Assembly (NCBI GenBank): GCA_011037195.1
Contig: JAAEAF010000351.1
Coordinates: 62,001 to 126,000 of the forward strand
Reading direction: 5' to 3'
Source of the DNA: Triatoma infestans
Taxonomy: Eukaryota > Arthropoda > Insecta > Hemiptera > Reduviidae
Length of the DNA: 64,000 nt
The notes under the pieces are model-generated. The model was not told where the DNA came from. It did no database searches and saw nothing but the letters and a program-made list of their open reading frames with translations. The stretch's first letter is position 1, and each line of letters starts with the position of its first letter. The position numbers and the translations under genes were made by a program. Of the stretch, positions 39,438 through 50,553 are shown in pieces.

Positions 39438-41315
39438 TTACTTAACAGAAGAAGATGGAAAAACGTGTGGGCAATTTTGTTTAATAATAGTTCTTGTAAT
39501 ATCAATCCTTCCAAGTACAAGTTCAATATAAAGAGCTAGAGCGATTACATGGATTGGAACTTCTCCCTTTTGACCTTTTGATACCCATACGTGTTTGAGG
39601 AGCTCTGATGCACGGTGGATATCTCCTTGAATTGCCAATACTACTGCGAGGTTATAATAAAGAGTAGCTTGAGCGGTAATAGTAGTTTTGGGAGACCAAG
39701 ATGTGTGTAAAACTTCACCAGTAGGATCGCAATCTTTATAGTGTACAGGATTCAATACTTCCACAGCTTCTTGTATTCTGTCCAACATTACAAGTGCTTC
39801 TGCAAGATAAAGGCGAGACAAATATTTATACATAGGTGCTGTCGATGCTTCTTCATATAACGTGTTGGAATACTTATAAGCCATCACTGGATTTCCAAGA
39901 GTCAAATTTATGTATGATAACACTGCAAGTATCGCATGTCGTAATTTGTCTGATTTCGGTGGCACTAAAGCAAGAGCGTTCCGAGCGCATATCATAGCGA
40001 ATTCCAAGTTAGGCACTGGTACAGCATAAGACTGAGGTTCAGTATTATACATAGTATCTTGGTACAATTTATTGTTCAAAACAATTTTTTTCGCACTGCC
40101 TACTCCTACCAACCCTGTAACAAGTTCTTTCCTTTTTGCCAAAAAATTGAAAGCTTCTTCATTTCCAGACTTGTAAAACATTATGCATGACTCTGCTAAA
40201 CGCAACCATGCCAAAGGAGACCTGTGCATCCCCTGGACTGCTTCGGTTAAGCAGTCGAAAGCTTGACAAGCTCTGCCCGTATAAAGAAGGGCAATTCCTT
40301 TGTTATACATCAACTTTGGAAGAACTTCTGGTTCAAATAAGCTAGGCCGACATTCTTTCGTGCCAGATGGTTGCCTTTGGAATTTTTCAACTGCATTTTT
40401 ATAAACACTAAATGCCTTGCTCATGAAAAATAAACAGAGACTTGGTTTTTGCAAATAATGGTAGATAACAGCAATATTGTTAAAATAAACCAATGTTCTT
40501 GACTCTCCTAACTGGGAAAATGATTTAATGTCTTCCTGAAGTACAATAAGGGTATCTAGAGCAGCCTTGTACCTCAGTCTCAATAACGATAATTTTGCCT
40601 TAAGCACAACTGTTGTAAAAACTTGGGATCCTAGGGAATATATTGTTTCTAAATCTTTTTGGCACGCTTCATAAGATTTATTAAGCAGGTTGCAAGTGGC
40701 TCTGTAATGAAGAAGTTTAAGTTTGAATTGATCTGTTGCAGCATCATCGCTGACACCTTGTTTATCATCTTTCTCTAATTTTACCATATTAGTGTTATAG
40801 GATGTATAAACGAACTGGCTTTCTATAAAAGAAATATGACTGAGAGCATTATCTATTTGGCCGCATTTTATGTTCAGTTCTAGAAGCAATAGACAAACTT
40901 TATGAGCAAGGCTCTCTTCCATTGGCTGTATTAAAGTAAACACCTTATTAATTATATTTAGGGCACTTTCATATTGTTTAAGGTAATAATATACTATACC
41001 ATAATTATAATAAAGAACACATAATTCTATTTCATTGGGTGGCTCATCTTCTGATATCTTTATCTGAAACTGACTAAAGAGATTAGACAACATTTTAGAA
41101 AAGACATCAATGTTTTTGTGCCCAGATGCATACAGATCTACAACAGCCTTATTGTGAAAGACTTTGAAATCTCCAGGTTTATGTACCATAAGTAGACTTA
41201 ATGCCTGTTGGCATGCTGCATATTTTTTATTGCAAAACTCAAAATGTGCTGTGCTTACCAGTTTTTGCTCATCATTTAAGCAGTTGAAAGGATAATCTGC
41301 AGTGATGCAAGGCAT
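39438..41315 (-). CDS. CNOT10: CCR4-NOT transcription complex subunit 10 (TPR protein), single exon
   Basis: 625 residues in one open frame with its own start and stop. CNOT10 pairs with CNOT11 in an N-terminal module of the CCR4-NOT deadenylase complex, which shortens mRNA poly(A) tails. The N-terminus (NDEQKLVSTAHFEFCNKKY, ACQQALSLL) and the block LYYNYGIVYYYLKQYESAL match the first TPR region of the family. Later, LYNCGI-type MYNKGIALLYTGRACQAFD and PLAWLRLAESCIMF match the central TPRs, and VPNLEFAMICARNALALVP and AEALVMLDRIQEAVEVLNP the distal TPRs. It is somewhat shorter than human CNOT10 (about 744), because acidic linkers are absent. There are no introns, in contrast to eIF4B and asl beside it. 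Just upstream of the ATG on the minus strand is a possible acceptor (TTTGTTTAGTTTCACAG), so a 5' UTR intron could exist. It may be a retained retrocopy or a gene that lost introns. Confidence 0.92.
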   Translation of the reverse strand: MPCITADYPFNCLNDEQKLVSTAHFEFCNKKYAACQQALSLLMVHKPGDFKVFHNKAVVDLYASGHKNIDVFSKMLSNLFSQFQIKISEDEPPNEIELCVLYYNYGIVYYYLKQYESALNIINKVFTLIQPMEESLAHKVCLLLLELNIKCGQIDNALSHISFIESQFVYTSYNTNMVKLEKDDKQGVSDDAATDQFKLKLLHYRATCNLLNKSYEACQKDLETIYSLGSQVFTTVVLKAKLSLLRLRYKAALDTLIVLQEDIKSFSQLGESRTLVYFNNIAVIYHYLQKPSLCLFFMSKAFSVYKNAVEKFQRQPSGTKECRPSLFEPEVLPKLMYNKGIALLYTGRACQAFDCLTEAVQGMHRSPLAWLRLAESCIMFYKSGNEEAFNFLAKRKELVTGLVGVGSAKKIVLNNKLYQDTMYNTEPQSYAVPVPNLEFAMICARNALALVPPKSDKLRHAILAVLSYINLTLGNPVMAYKYSNTLYEEASTAPMYKYLSRLYLAEALVMLDRIQEAVEVLNPVHYKDCDPTGEVLHTSWSPKTTITAQATLYYNLAVVLAIQGDIHRASELLKHVWVSKGQKGEVPIHVIALALYIELVLGRIDITRTIIKQNCPHVFPSSSVK

Positions 41316-42869
41316 TTTTATGAACTGTGAAACTAAACAAATAGTTTGAATTTATTTTCTAGATTTTACTACACGTATACAAAAGAATTGCTTCCAAAAT
41401 TCACTTGGTTTCGCCAATAAAGTTAGAAACCATTGTACTCACTTTACTTATGACACAACTTTCGATATTAGTTATAACAATGTTTAAGCCTTCTTTGATA
41501 GGTTAAGCTGATGCTTCTCTATAACTTTCACTTCCTATAGGAATACTAGCGAATGATTTTTCTATAGTTCGTGTAAATTACTATTATAGCAGTCTAATGT
41601 TACATTTTGATTCAAAATCTTAAGGGATATCAAGTAAAATGTGATTTAAACTTGAGGGATAGAGGTTTTTATTATTCATTTTAAATAATACATATTTTTA
41701 AAAATATATTTGTTAGATTATTATTGTTCAGTGTTTTACCAATACAATTAATTTTAGTAGTTCAGAGTGCTTCTCAAGTACTATATAGACATTAGACTGA
41801 AGTCCTTCAAGTTCGTTTATTTGCGTAGGGTACTTTGAGGGTGTTAAATTATATTATCAATTTTGAAATAAATTTTATTCAAGTGAGAGAAAATAGTACG
41901 CTTCTGACTAGATAATTTGATATTAAAATGTTTGGGTCCAAAATAGTTAATGAATTGGGGATGAAATGGGGTAAGGTAATGAATTTAATATAATATATTC
42001 ATCACTCTTCCTACTATGACCTGAAGTTGCCATTTCTACAGGAATGAAATTTTCATCATGCACTGCCTTTAGATATGGTTGGTGTGCAATTGTGTGGCTT
42101 TAGCGCATTTCCAAATTCAACATTGTAACATGCCTAGATTTTGGTTCTGACTTGATAGTTTTTCCGTCAATCAAGTCATATAGTTTGTAGTCAATCTGTC
42201 AGTCCAACATGATTCAGAAATAATCAAAACTGTTAAGTCTTTTAAAAAGAGTATCATACGCAGTGAACAAGAGAGAGTGATATGTATTTACAAAAAACAT
42301 TTTACAGAGATAACTTGCTCTAACAGCATAAGATATAGTAAAATTCCCTTCCCTGTACTTCAGGAATCACTTTGTTAGATTACTGTGATTTAAATTACTG
42401 TTAAAATTTTCGCACTTTAAATTGTAAACACACTTTACACTTGAAATTTGACAAACTGCAACTGCAAGCTTATGTGGGGCGCAGACAGTTGTTTTTGGTT
42501 ATTTGTGAATTACCCTACTGATATCCATTTATTTATTTTTTTTTTTTATTTACTTATTTATTGATTTCAAACGGATGAAAGCCCAGTTACAATAATACGA
42601 TTAGTAATACACTGTTAAATATAAAAATAAATGAGAACATGTAAATATGTACATACATATAAAAAACAGAAAAAAATATAAAATGAAATAAAAAGTAGAT
42701 ACTTAATACGTAGTAACAATATAACTGATTAACTATAACAATTTCTTTTTAAAATTATTTATATTTAAAAAAAAAAATCACAGAAGATAATTTGTTGCAA
42801 CCGTTCATTATTCGTGACGAAAATTTGCATAGTTTGTTGCGTTGTAGGTTTTTGAAAACATTAATCTCT
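41316..42869 (-). other. CNOT10 upstream region and LINE-tail-like sequence
   Basis: 41,316-41,560 must contain the CNOT10 5' UTR and promoter, with no motif I can name. A decayed hammerhead-like stretch lies near 42,140-42,180 (TTTTTGGTTCTGACTTGATA). 42,540-42,870 is A/T-rich and lies just 3' (minus strand) of a LINE coding relic, so it may be its 3' tail. Confidence 0.4.
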
Positions 42870-43125
42870 GACGAGTGCTCTACAAAGGTACATGAATGTT
42901 AAGTTTACTAAGTCAGGGCAATTAATAATATTATTTCGGAGTTTAAAAACAAATATACAATCACTGTTGAATCTCCATTGTCTAAAGGTTGTAGAGCCAG
43001 ACCTTCTATACTAATATCATACGGTGCCACATGATAAATACCACTTTTCCTATATCAAATAAAACAGAGAAACCTTCTTTGAACAGCTTCAAATTTGTCG
43101 ACTAGGTTGATTGGTAAGGAGACTA
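42870..43125 (-). pseudogene. Jockey-like LINE reverse-transcriptase C-terminal relic
   Basis: The minus-strand translation, with one stop and one frameshift, reads DKFEAVQRRFLCFI, SIEGLALQPLDN, then in another frame NCPDLVNLTFMYLCRALVRD. This is the tail pattern of jockey/CR1-type reverse transcriptases (LE-x-VQRRF, L-x-LQ-x-L, C-x-DLL-x-x-x-x-F-x-x-P-x-x-x-R). It is a small non-functional fragment. Confidence 0.65.
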
Positions 43126-43404
43126 TACTAAATCAGTATATCATAGTACTTATCGGCGCGGAGATTTGTTTTAAAGGTGATGATTGATTCTTACTAGTAT
43201 CTGCATCATTTTATAGAACTAACAGTCAGTGATTGGCTTTTTTGAAGAGGAAGTATTAAAATTGCAATTTACCTTGTATTATTTAAAACTGGGGTGAAGT
43301 GGATTTGCCATTTCTTCAAAGATCTTGTGCTTCTACGGGTACCCCATACTAACAATTACACTGATACCACCCCAACACAAACAAGTATAAATGATTGTCG
43401 TTGT

Positions 43405-43686
43405 GGTTGGTTCCGCAGAGCTGGAAGGCATCTCAGAGACGTTTCCGTGATAGCCTGCTTCTTTTTGTGGTCATCGACCGCTTTCGGGCGTTCGCCCATC
43501 TTCAGGATGCGTTTGTCACACAGTGTGATAAAACAGAGCAAATTCAGTCAGTGTGTAAACTGGATTTGCTGTGTGCAAGTCTGCGTTAACACTGTGTGAC
43601 AAACGCCCATCCCAAGATGGGCGAACGCCCGAAACCGGTCGATGACCACAAAAAAAAAACAGGCTATCACGGAAAATGTCTCTGGT
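43405..43686. repeat. Long foldback with two facing hammerhead-like cores, family A
   Basis: The outer arms (GACGTTTCCGTGATAGCCTG on the left, its inverse near 43,660-43,680) and inner arms (GTTTGTCACACAGTGTGATA against CACTGTGTGACAAACG) pair. The minus-strand core (43509 to 43472) is CATC, CTGAAGA, GGGC/GCCC hairpin, GAAA, then GCGGTC and GATG. The plus-strand core (43609-43646) has intact hairpin, GAAA, ACCGGT, C and GATG, but its CTGANGA has become CCAAGA. Direct copies of this unit lie at 26.7, 21.6 and 11.2 kb. Confidence 0.8.
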
Positions 43687-43689
43687 GAA

Positions 43690-46240
43690 GTATTAATGAT
43701 GCTTGCAGAGATAGTTGACGTCTGTGTATTTGGATTTAGGTATCACAGACATACTCTAGCTCAGTGCCTACCACTCACACTTACTGCCACTTATACTAAA
43801 TTGAACACTGGATCCAGTTTTAAATAATAGATAAGTTAACATTGCATACCAAGATGTTATCACTACATCCATCATATTCATTATCTTAACTTCTTTTCTT
43901 TTTTAACAAATAAATTATACTAGTTTTCAGTGTAATCAAAGTAGAATAGTTTAGAATTCATGATTTTATGCCCTTTGATTTATGAGACATTCTTGTCAGT
44001 TTTTGTCATTCCGTTTTTTTTTCATTCTTTAAGTGATTCAGTTGATAAATTCAGATTAATTCTAAGTATGAAACCATTATGAAATGTATTAAGATATGAT
44101 AGTAATTCAGATTTATTCGCTATTAGTAAATGTCAACGAAGTTGTTCTTTATTTTTCTAGTAAAGCAGAAAGTGATGACAATAAAAACAAATAGTGGATG
44201 GAAACATTGCCCATTGGTTGGTTAATAGGGAGGTTGAATATTGATTAGACATGAAATAGGACCGTTTGGTAAGTGCCCAATAAATTTCATTATCTGTATT
44301 AAACAAATACTAATTATTATTTTTTTAAGGCTGTTTATTATTATTATTTTTTTCATTGACTGATTGATACATTAAAATACAACTTATATCATGTAACAAA
44401 AATGCAAATAAAATTTGTGGAATAATTTGAATTAGACAACGAAATATAAATCATAAAAAATTATTTCTCTCATTTCAATTAATTCTTTTATAAAAAGATA
44501 AAGTAGTCATTATTTTATTCAGTAACTGTTATATTCACGGAATTGTTTTCTTTGGATAGGTACATTTTTCAAATAATTATCGATATATTTTTAAATTTAT
44601 TTATTCTAATTTCACTATTAAAATAATCAAGTTATTTTAATATTTGGAAGAATTCATTTAAACTATATTTTCCAGTACAATAAAGACAACGAATAAGTAA
44701 GTGACGATAAATCAATAAGATGAAAGTTACTCTTGAAGGAGGAATTATAGCAAATTTTAACTAATTACGCTCTGTGCGTAATATAAAAGTTAAAGATAAT
44801 GTTTTATTATATTCCATATTAAGGACTTTATTTTAAATACGCATTTTGTTTTCATTATTAACTAAATTTTATGTGTCTAAGCTTGAATATGAGGAAAAAG
44901 CAAAAGGGAACATTATATATAGTTAAAGTGCTCCTCATTAACAATTTTTTTAATAGTTACAAAAAACTGACATACCAACAAGTAAGATAGAAATCTCGGA
45001 AAATCTTTGACTTTGTTCACTAATTTTAAACCAGTATCAAGCAGCTCATTTTAATAATTGTATAAAAAAAGTTGATAATTATTTTTAAAGGGCCTTGCTA
45101 AAAAAAAGAAGAGAAGATAATTCCTTTATTTTTTAAAAAAATATATATATATATTTTTCTTTTAAATAATCATAAACATTTTTAGCCAAATGTACATCGG
45201 GACCATCATACAATTGAAACCAGAATATTATCTTCATTTTAAAAACTAGAAAGTTATATGTACCACTAATTTACATCATACTTTCCAGAACATAAGCTCT
45301 TCTGTTTATTGTTCTCTAGGATCTCCCACCTGTTTTTATCATTGCGGTTCACGACGCTACTTAATACTACCTTCTTCGCTACAAAAATTATTGCATTGTA
45401 AGGCAAAAGAAATGGTAAAAAAAAAAAAGAAGTAATTTTATTATTTTTATAACCTTAAAGATATCTGTATTTATTATTCTTTGAAAATTCAAAAATATAT
45501 GTTGTGCACAATGGGCCCAGCTGGGGTGTAAGTGCTGGAAGCGAAAAATATATTTACTTTCCTGAATAGACAATTTTGTTAAGTGGATGATAGGATACAA
45601 ATTAAAAATTCTCCTCAATTTTAGTGAATGGAATAAATTATGATTTGAAATGTAAAAGAGAAACTGAGGTATAAATAATTTAAAAAAAAAAATTACCATT
45701 TTTTAAGGAGCAGGAAATCAATGCTAGATCTGGGTCTCCTTTTGTGTATTACCTCAACAAAACAATGATCAATAAATTGATAATCATAGAATCTGTGTCT
45801 TGTCTCTGCTGATAAGATATTTGGAAATGTTTAGTCGCATTTGTCTAAAGTCCTTTGCAATACACGTCGTAATGCCTATTAGAAACCATGAAAATATCTA
45901 TTCAGTTTAAAACTTCACACAACCTATGTATGTCCGTTTAACCCACCTTAGAGCGGACGTTGCTATCTGATCATTATGCATTTATGTTGCTGTGCATGTT
46001 GACAATTTTAATGTAGTCACTTACTTTCTACAGAAGTGGTCAAAAGCGCTCAGATGTTGTCCATTAGTACATCATTTCTTGCATCAGTTTCTAAAAATTC
46101 TGAATATGTAAGAAATGAAATATAACTAGTAAAATCAGAATAAAGGTTTTAAATTTATGGTTATCTAAGACATATAAACAGTATTAGGGACATTTATAGG
46201 TTTCATTAAAAACATAAACCCGGCTTTTGTATACATACAT
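43690..46240. other. AT-rich intergenic sequence, no gene recognised
   Basis: About 2.5 kb of low-complexity, AT-rich DNA with scattered homopolymers. No exon, RNA gene or repeat family could be supported. Confidence 0.5.
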
Positions 46241-46242
46241 AT

Positions 46243-47070
46243 CTCAAAACTATGGAAGATTCTTCTCGACTGTTGCTTGTATGAAGGAAAGGATCGTGAT
46301 TTCGGTCTTTTTTTGAAAAAAATAAAAAAACTTAAATTCTTGCCAACGTTTCGACAAATATATTGTCTTTTTCAAGATATAAAAAATAAAAACTATTAAA
46401 TAATCTTTAAAACATATCAAACTTGAAAACTTATATTTTTTCTTACAGAATACTTATATTTTTAATGTTCAGAATGCAGACTTTGATTTCAATATTTAGA
46501 ATACTCCTCTTGTATCTGAACATGGCGTTTTCTAGTTCCTTTATATAGGGCTGACATTGCTGCAATGGTGCCTTTATATTATCAGAAATATGGCGAGGAA
46601 ATATTCTTTCTCTTCTGCATTTTAACAAGAAAATTCTCCGATTAAGAAGAGAAGCCAGACGGTGATTTTCATTAGCCCAGTTTTTTAAAACTATTGGTGC
46701 CTCCTATCCAAAAGTATTCTTTATTGTGTTGAAGTAACCCATTGTATTTTGACGGAAATGATGCAAACTCAGCAGTAATTATGGAAGATTCTTCTCGACC
46801 GTTGCTTGTATGAAGGAAAAGGATCGTGAGTTTCGGTCTTTTTTGTTCGTGGGTTTCCCTGTGTTGTTGAGGTGTTCTCAACTTTTTATCTACAAAATTA
46901 TACATAACTTTTCAAGTTTGATATGTTTTAAAGATTATTTAATAGTTTTTATTTTTTATTTTTTATGCCTTGAAAAAGACAATATATTTGTCAAAACGTT
47001 GGCAAGAATTTAAGTTTTTTTATTTTTTTCAAAAAAAGACCGAAACTCAGGATCCTTTTCCTTCATATCT
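46243..47070. repeat. Large composite foldback, family D arms with direct repeats
   Basis: The arms 46,284-46,431 and 46,901-47,067 are inverted copies (ACATATCAAACTTGAAAA against TTTTCAAGTTTGATATGT; TTGCCAACGTTTCGACAAAT against ATTTGTCAAAACGTTGGCAA). In addition, TGGAAGATTCTTCTCGAC, TTGCTTGTATGAAGGAAA and TTTCGGTC occur as direct repeats at 46,253 and 46,782. Each arm holds the degenerate hammerhead-like layout CTTGAAAAAGAC, hairpin closing on GTC, GAAA (or AAAA), CGTTGG. The spacer shows no coding sequence I recognise. Confidence 0.7.
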
Positions 47071-47793
47071 CAAAACTAAATTAATTAGATTATAAACAGA
47101 TCACAAGTAATCTCTCTCTCTCTTCACTACACCATTTACATTTACTCAATTCTTTTACCTTTATATATACATTATATTTAAAATCCATGAACATAAAATG
47201 AAGCCAGGCTATGATGAAAACATATCTTTTTTTCAACACTGCGGACCTAATCACGAATAATATGGCAAATTTACCTGACATTGACTCATTTTTTTTTTTT
47301 TTTTTTTTAATGTACAAAAGAAATCTTAGAGAAGATTGAATAAAAAATCTAAAACCATGTTTCTTAAATTTCCAGCAATATTCGAGATCAGGATCCAAAT
47401 AAAACTTATTTATGGATCAATCTTTCAGCAATATATATATATCTATTTTATCTACTAAGGATCTTGGGTTTCACATGAAAAACAAGGAAAGAAAGAAGAA
47501 AAAATATTTATTTTAAAAAAAGAAGAATAAAATCAAATTTTCGCTGTAAAACAAATTTTATAAAATTAAGTTAAAACTAAAACAAAAAAATCTGGTATGA
47601 ACACATACAACTTTCTCTTATTCAACTTATATAGTTCTGATTTATCTGTTTATGTGGGTATTATATATAACACATTTAACTGAAAATGTACTTATTATGT
47701 ACATCATGAAAAATAATTAGCCAATAAATGTACTTTTGGTAAACCGAGTTTCATTCATACTAGAATTTTGGCAATACATTAAATCCTGATTGT

Positions 47794-48008
47794 GCGGCGG
47801 GATTAGCGCAGTTATTCTGTAAAAGCCAGAGGTCGAGTCTAGCAGTTGCTCTTAGATTTTCACACTTCAAAGGCTTCTGCACCTCACTGTCCAGTGATGG
47901 GTAGTATTGTTTATAAGGAAAGAACACTGGCCGGAGGCCGCAATGACCATTAGAAGACTCTGAGCGCCAATGACCTCAGATGTTGTCGCGCCCTAATTAA
48001 ATAAAACA
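47794..48008 (+). repeat. tRNA-derived SINE, copy 5
   Basis: Full-length: GCGGGATTAGCGCAGTTATT (A box), AGAGGTCGAGTC (B box), CACTGTCCAGTGATGG, ACACTGGCCGGAGGCCG, CTCTGAGCGCCAATGACCTC, TGTTGTCGCGCCC and an AATAAA-type tail. It provides the most complete 3' end of the family in this window. Confidence 0.8.
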
Positions 48009-48029
48009 AAAAAAAATCATGTGACGATA

Positions 48030-48490
48030 GAATCTTATATTATATATATTAAAATGGCACTTTAGAGGAAAGCCTAACGTTACCTCTCTCCCAGGACACC
48101 CTTTAAATGACTTGCCACTGAAAAATATTTCAAATGTAAGTCTTTTCATGATTAGTTATTATAATAAGTTTCAAGCCGTTTCGCTAAAAAATGCAAAAAA
48201 TCGAACAACCTATTGAGTAAAGCGGTATTTCCGATCAAGAGATTTTTGACTTTGTTACCCCTTTCTCCCCGTTAACATTTAAACGAAATACCAAGTTTCA
48301 GCTTTCTGCGATACTCCGTTTCTGAGTTATGCTCCCCCCCCCCCCCAACACACACATACTCAGAGAGAAAGCAATTTTTAAAAACATCTGTCTCGGGCTC
48401 ACGAGACTTTAAAACATGTATTTCCGTTAAAAACTCACTATCACAAATTTGAAACGATTGCAATAACTCCTTTTACTAAATAAATTAAAA
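48030..48490 (+). repeat. High-copy interspersed repeat, partial
   Basis: It contains AAAATGGCACTTTAGAGGAA, AAGCGGTATTTCCGATCAAG and the terminal CACTATCACAAATTTGAAACGATTG. A run of 14 cytosines at about 48,334-48,347 interrupts it where other copies have CA repeats. Confidence 0.65.
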
Positions 48491-50250
48491 ATTTTAATAA
48501 ATAAATAAAATAATCAAATAATTTTTTTCAACATTTTTTTATACTTTAAATTTCACTTTATTGATTTAGTTTTTTTTTTTCCTTTTTCACTCTTGTAACC
48601 AAATCATGACGTCATGTTGACAGTTTGAAATAATTTTCTTTTTCTTCTCATCCTGACCAAATGTAACAAAGAGAATCGCGCAATATTAATTAGGTTTGAC
48701 ATAATTTAGGTGTTTAAAATTTTTAAAGAAATATCAGACATGCCTCAAGACGTAAGAATTTATAAAATGGGAAAAATACTGATTTATTTTGTTATGAGAA
48801 ATTTGAAGTGATGTACTCTATAAAATCTAAAATAAAGCGATGTGATAAATGTACATCTCTAAGTATATTATCTTCTTGACAGTCCTAAATTCTATTTTTA
48901 ATGGATTGCTGGACAATAAATCTATAGCCAAAAAATAAAAAAAAAACTAATAAATAAAACAATGCTTTTCTAGGTTGTAAAATATGGAAACACTTTGTAA
49001 CAGCATCATCTAATTTGTGAAATAATTATATCAGTTGATGTGAGTCCCCACTCTAAATTATTTAATCATCTAATATATTCAAACGTCATATCTGTTTCAC
49101 TAGTAGCAAAATTGTAAAACGTCATATTCTTCTTCTTTTTTTTATTCGATTTTCGTTAGATTATCTTTAATTTAAAATTTTTTTTTTTTTTTGAAAGAAA
49201 ATATAAATTTTCCAAAAAAAAATTTTTTTTTTTATCAGAATTTTAAATTTTTCTGTTATAATCTCTATGTATAATATATTTTTAAATGATTTCTATCTTA
49301 TTTATCTTTTTCTTGGTTAAACTAGGGGTAAGTGGTAATGTTTTCACTATTGCTACTCAAAGAAGTTATAGGAGGGGATTGTAACTGGTTGAAGATGGGG
49401 CATCATGTAACGGGATTAATTCACATAAAAAAGATTTAACCCTATTTACAAAGTTCTGTTATTTATTTTTGACACCAAAAAACAAAAAAATAATAATATT
49501 AGAGAAATCGCTAATTTGTTGTAACTGCATGGGTAAATTATTTTTTGACAACTAGAATTACAAAGCTATCTAATGGAGCAACTAAAATTACCTTAAATGA
49601 CTATTCTGCAACAGGTGTAAAAGCTACCCTAACAAAATGGTATCAACAGCGCAAGCTTGCCCTATGTAAACTTGAAAACTTGGTTGCTTCTGATTAGAAT
49701 AATTATTCTTTTTGTTTATCAATGATTTACCGATATATAAATATTTATCTAAATATTTCTTTAGAAATGATTATTTCATATTTAATTTTGCAGAAGGTAT
49801 TTGTGATTTTAAATCTGCAAGTAGTTATTGATTGCACTCTGTTCAAAAGAAAATAAAAAAAGAAATATTAGCAACATCAAATGACGACTTTTTTACATTT
49901 GTTTCTGTTAAGTTAAATTTTATAATTTTCTTATATATGAATTATGACAATAGTTTAAAATAATTATGAGACGGAAATGAAAAATTTGTATAATAAATTT
50001 AATTTTTATAGTCTTTTTAATTTGTTTTGCTTGTATTTAAAGAATTTCTTCCTTGATTTCATTGTGTTCAAAAATCTAGACGAATTCCGAAATCTAAAAA
50101 ATTCGCTTTCGTCTAAAAAATTTACTTATTTAAATTATATGGTATTTTTTTAAAAAAGGCTGATTTTGAAAAGTAACCTTTTTTTTCTATATACTACAGA
50201 AAATTTAGCTGATAAATGTTTCGAATTTAACTAATAAAAATTAAAACATT
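48490..50250. other. AT-rich intergenic sequence, nothing recognised
   Basis: Long A and T runs, no repeat family copy or exon recognised. Confidence 0.5.
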
Positions 50251-50299
50251 TTGAAGAGATAATCCCCAGGGTTGATAGGTATATAACTAATTTGGCTGT

Positions 50300-50505
50300 C
50301 GATCAATAATTGTGTTGATAACCACAAGGAGCGCTGAATGTTGTTCCCGCGTTGACCGTGGCGTTTCAGGCAGATCCGCCATTACAATCCTTCACAAGTT
50401 AGTTGCCAGGCTCGTTGTCATTTTTAAGTAGAGTTCGGAAGCACTGCATCTTTATACCAGTACTTGTGTGTATCATTTTCTCTTGTTCTAGTTCTTCTGA
50501 AGAGT
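50300..50505 (+). promoter_or_regulatory. Probable promoter and 5' UTR of the ANP32 gene
   Basis: The base composition turns clearly less AT-rich than both flanks (for example CCCGCGTTGACCGTGGCG at about 50,346). It leads straight into the ATG at 50,506 without an in-frame problem. No TATA box is evident. The assignment rests on position and composition only. Confidence 0.45.
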
Positions 50506-50553
50506 ATGGAAAAAAGGATAGAACTTGAGAAGCGTGGAAGGAAGCCAGATCAA
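50506..50553 (+). CDS. Mapmodulin: ANP32/Mapmodulin acidic leucine-rich nuclear phosphoprotein, first coding exon only
   Basis: A 16-codon exon reading MEKRIELEKRGRKPDQ, ending at a strong donor (CAA, then GTAAGTA) in phase 0. Insect ANP32 (Mapmodulin/Anp32a) proteins begin with almost the same MEKRIELE-R string, followed by the first leucine-rich repeat. Members of the family have N-terminal LRRs and a long acidic tail, and act in chromatin regulation, PP2A inhibition and nuclear transport. The remaining exons were searched for up to 64,000 by eye without success, so they must lie beyond the window and the first intron is at least 13.4 kb. The call rests on a short match plus donor and context. 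The family assignment is probable, not certain. Confidence 0.72.

Noticed and set aside
45388..45699. 103-codon minus-strand open frame
   Set aside because: AT-rich composition, Phe/Leu/Ile-heavy, no recognisable domain or splice context.
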